The position numbers were made by a program, and so were the translations under genes. From NCBI GenBank assembly GCA_002712305.1, contig PATE01000144.1, positions 1 through 23,294 of the forward strand: a stretch of 23,294 nt of DNA, given 5' to 3'. Each line of letters begins with the position of its first letter. Positions within the stretch are counted from its first letter, which is position 1. The notes under the pieces are model-generated. The model had not been told where the DNA came from. It ran no database searches and saw nothing but the letters and a program-made list of their open reading frames with translations. The DNA comes from Gemmatimonadota bacterium (GTDB lineage Bacteria > Latescibacterota > UBA2968 > UBA8231). Below, in pieces: positions 23,108-23,294 of this stretch.

Positions 23108-23294
23108 ATGATGCTGCAGGAGCTCGAATCGCTGGCCGAGCAATTGGCCATCGAGGTACGCCACGAGCCCCTGGCAGGTCCACGTGGAGGCCTTTGCCGT
23201 GTGGGAGGCCGAGATCTCATCCTGATCGATCGGAACCTGCCCCTGTTGGAGCGCGTCGAGTTGATGGCCAACGCTCTTTCGAAAATGCCATTGG
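23108..23294 (+). CDS. Conserved hypothetical protein (3' end outside window)
   Basis: The first 62 residues are visible: M-M-L-Q-E-L-E-S-L-A-E-Q-L, then I-E-V-R-H-E-P-L and G-G-L-C-R-V-G-G-R-D-L-I-L-I-D-R-N-L-P-L-L. The pattern resembles a widespread family of short hypothetical proteins with no known function. The start ATG 23108 has GGA 7 bases upstream; TTG 23096 is an alternative. It diverges from surE. Confidence 0.7.
   Translation, partial: MMLQELESLAEQLAIEVRHEPLAGPRGGLCRVGGRDLILIDRNLPLLERVELMANALSKMPL

Noticed and set aside
1-23294. CRISPR array, insertion sequence, prophage or replication origin
   Set aside because: No regularly spaced repeats, transposase, phage structural gene or DnaA-box cluster was seen; the only integrase-like gene is the XerC relative.

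Overview
The window (moderately GC-rich, tightly packed) looks like a chromosomal core segment of a Gram-negative-type bacterium. It encodes an Omp85-type outer-membrane barrel, an ExbB-ExbD-ExbD-TonB energy-transduction set and a lipoprotein. The mature start of that lipoprotein (Cys-Ala-Lys then Pro-Thr-Gly-Gly-Pro before a Big_5 Ig-like domain) is a style common in the FCB assemblage (Bacteroidetes, Gemmatimonadetes, Latescibacteria-like candidate phyla). The acidic TonB linker fits the same group. This placement is inference from gene style; no rRNA is present. I see no insertion sequence, prophage, CRISPR array or clear horizontally acquired block.

Layout. 1-1680 (minus): the 5' part of an HD phosphohydrolase gene and an uncharacterised TIM-barrel, aldo/keto-reductase-like gene. 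1897-3402 (plus): an amidase-signature hydrolase, divergent from them. 3414-3736 (minus): a tRNA-Cys/tRNA-Leu transcription unit with a recognisable promoter and terminator. 3911-5570 (plus): thymidylate synthase and prephenate dehydratase. 5522-9008 (minus): a degenerate XerC-like recombinase, a large Ig-like lipoprotein, a small membrane-anchored pilin-like protein and a truncated CheY-like receiver. 9230-10771 (plus): methionine aminopeptidase and a PhnP-like metallo-hydrolase.

10817-14271 (minus): nrdR and the class II (B12-dependent) ribonucleotide reductase nrdJ. They are separated by a strong terminator, and nrdJ has its own promoter carrying two candidate NrdR boxes. 14553-17917 (minus): TPR protein, exbB, exbD, exbD, tonB. 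18277-20750 (plus): ECF sigma factor, membrane anti-sigma factor, accD and bioY. 20784-22990 (minus): surE overlapping an Omp85-family barrel gene. 23108 to the end (plus): start of a small conserved hypothetical gene.

Functionally the window joins deoxynucleotide supply (ThyA, NrdJ, NrdR), fatty-acid/biotin metabolism (AccD, BioY), phenylalanine synthesis and envelope functions. I do not see a complete, clearly new multi-gene system. The most unusual points are: a XerC homologue that keeps its frame but has lost the catalytic tyrosine and other active-site residues; a receiver domain whose last third is lost at a convergent junction; accD and bioY in one reading frame separated by one TGA, with no standard bioY start where homology begins; and a well-formed NrdR-box/promoter arrangement followed by an unexplained leader of about 340 nt before nrdJ.
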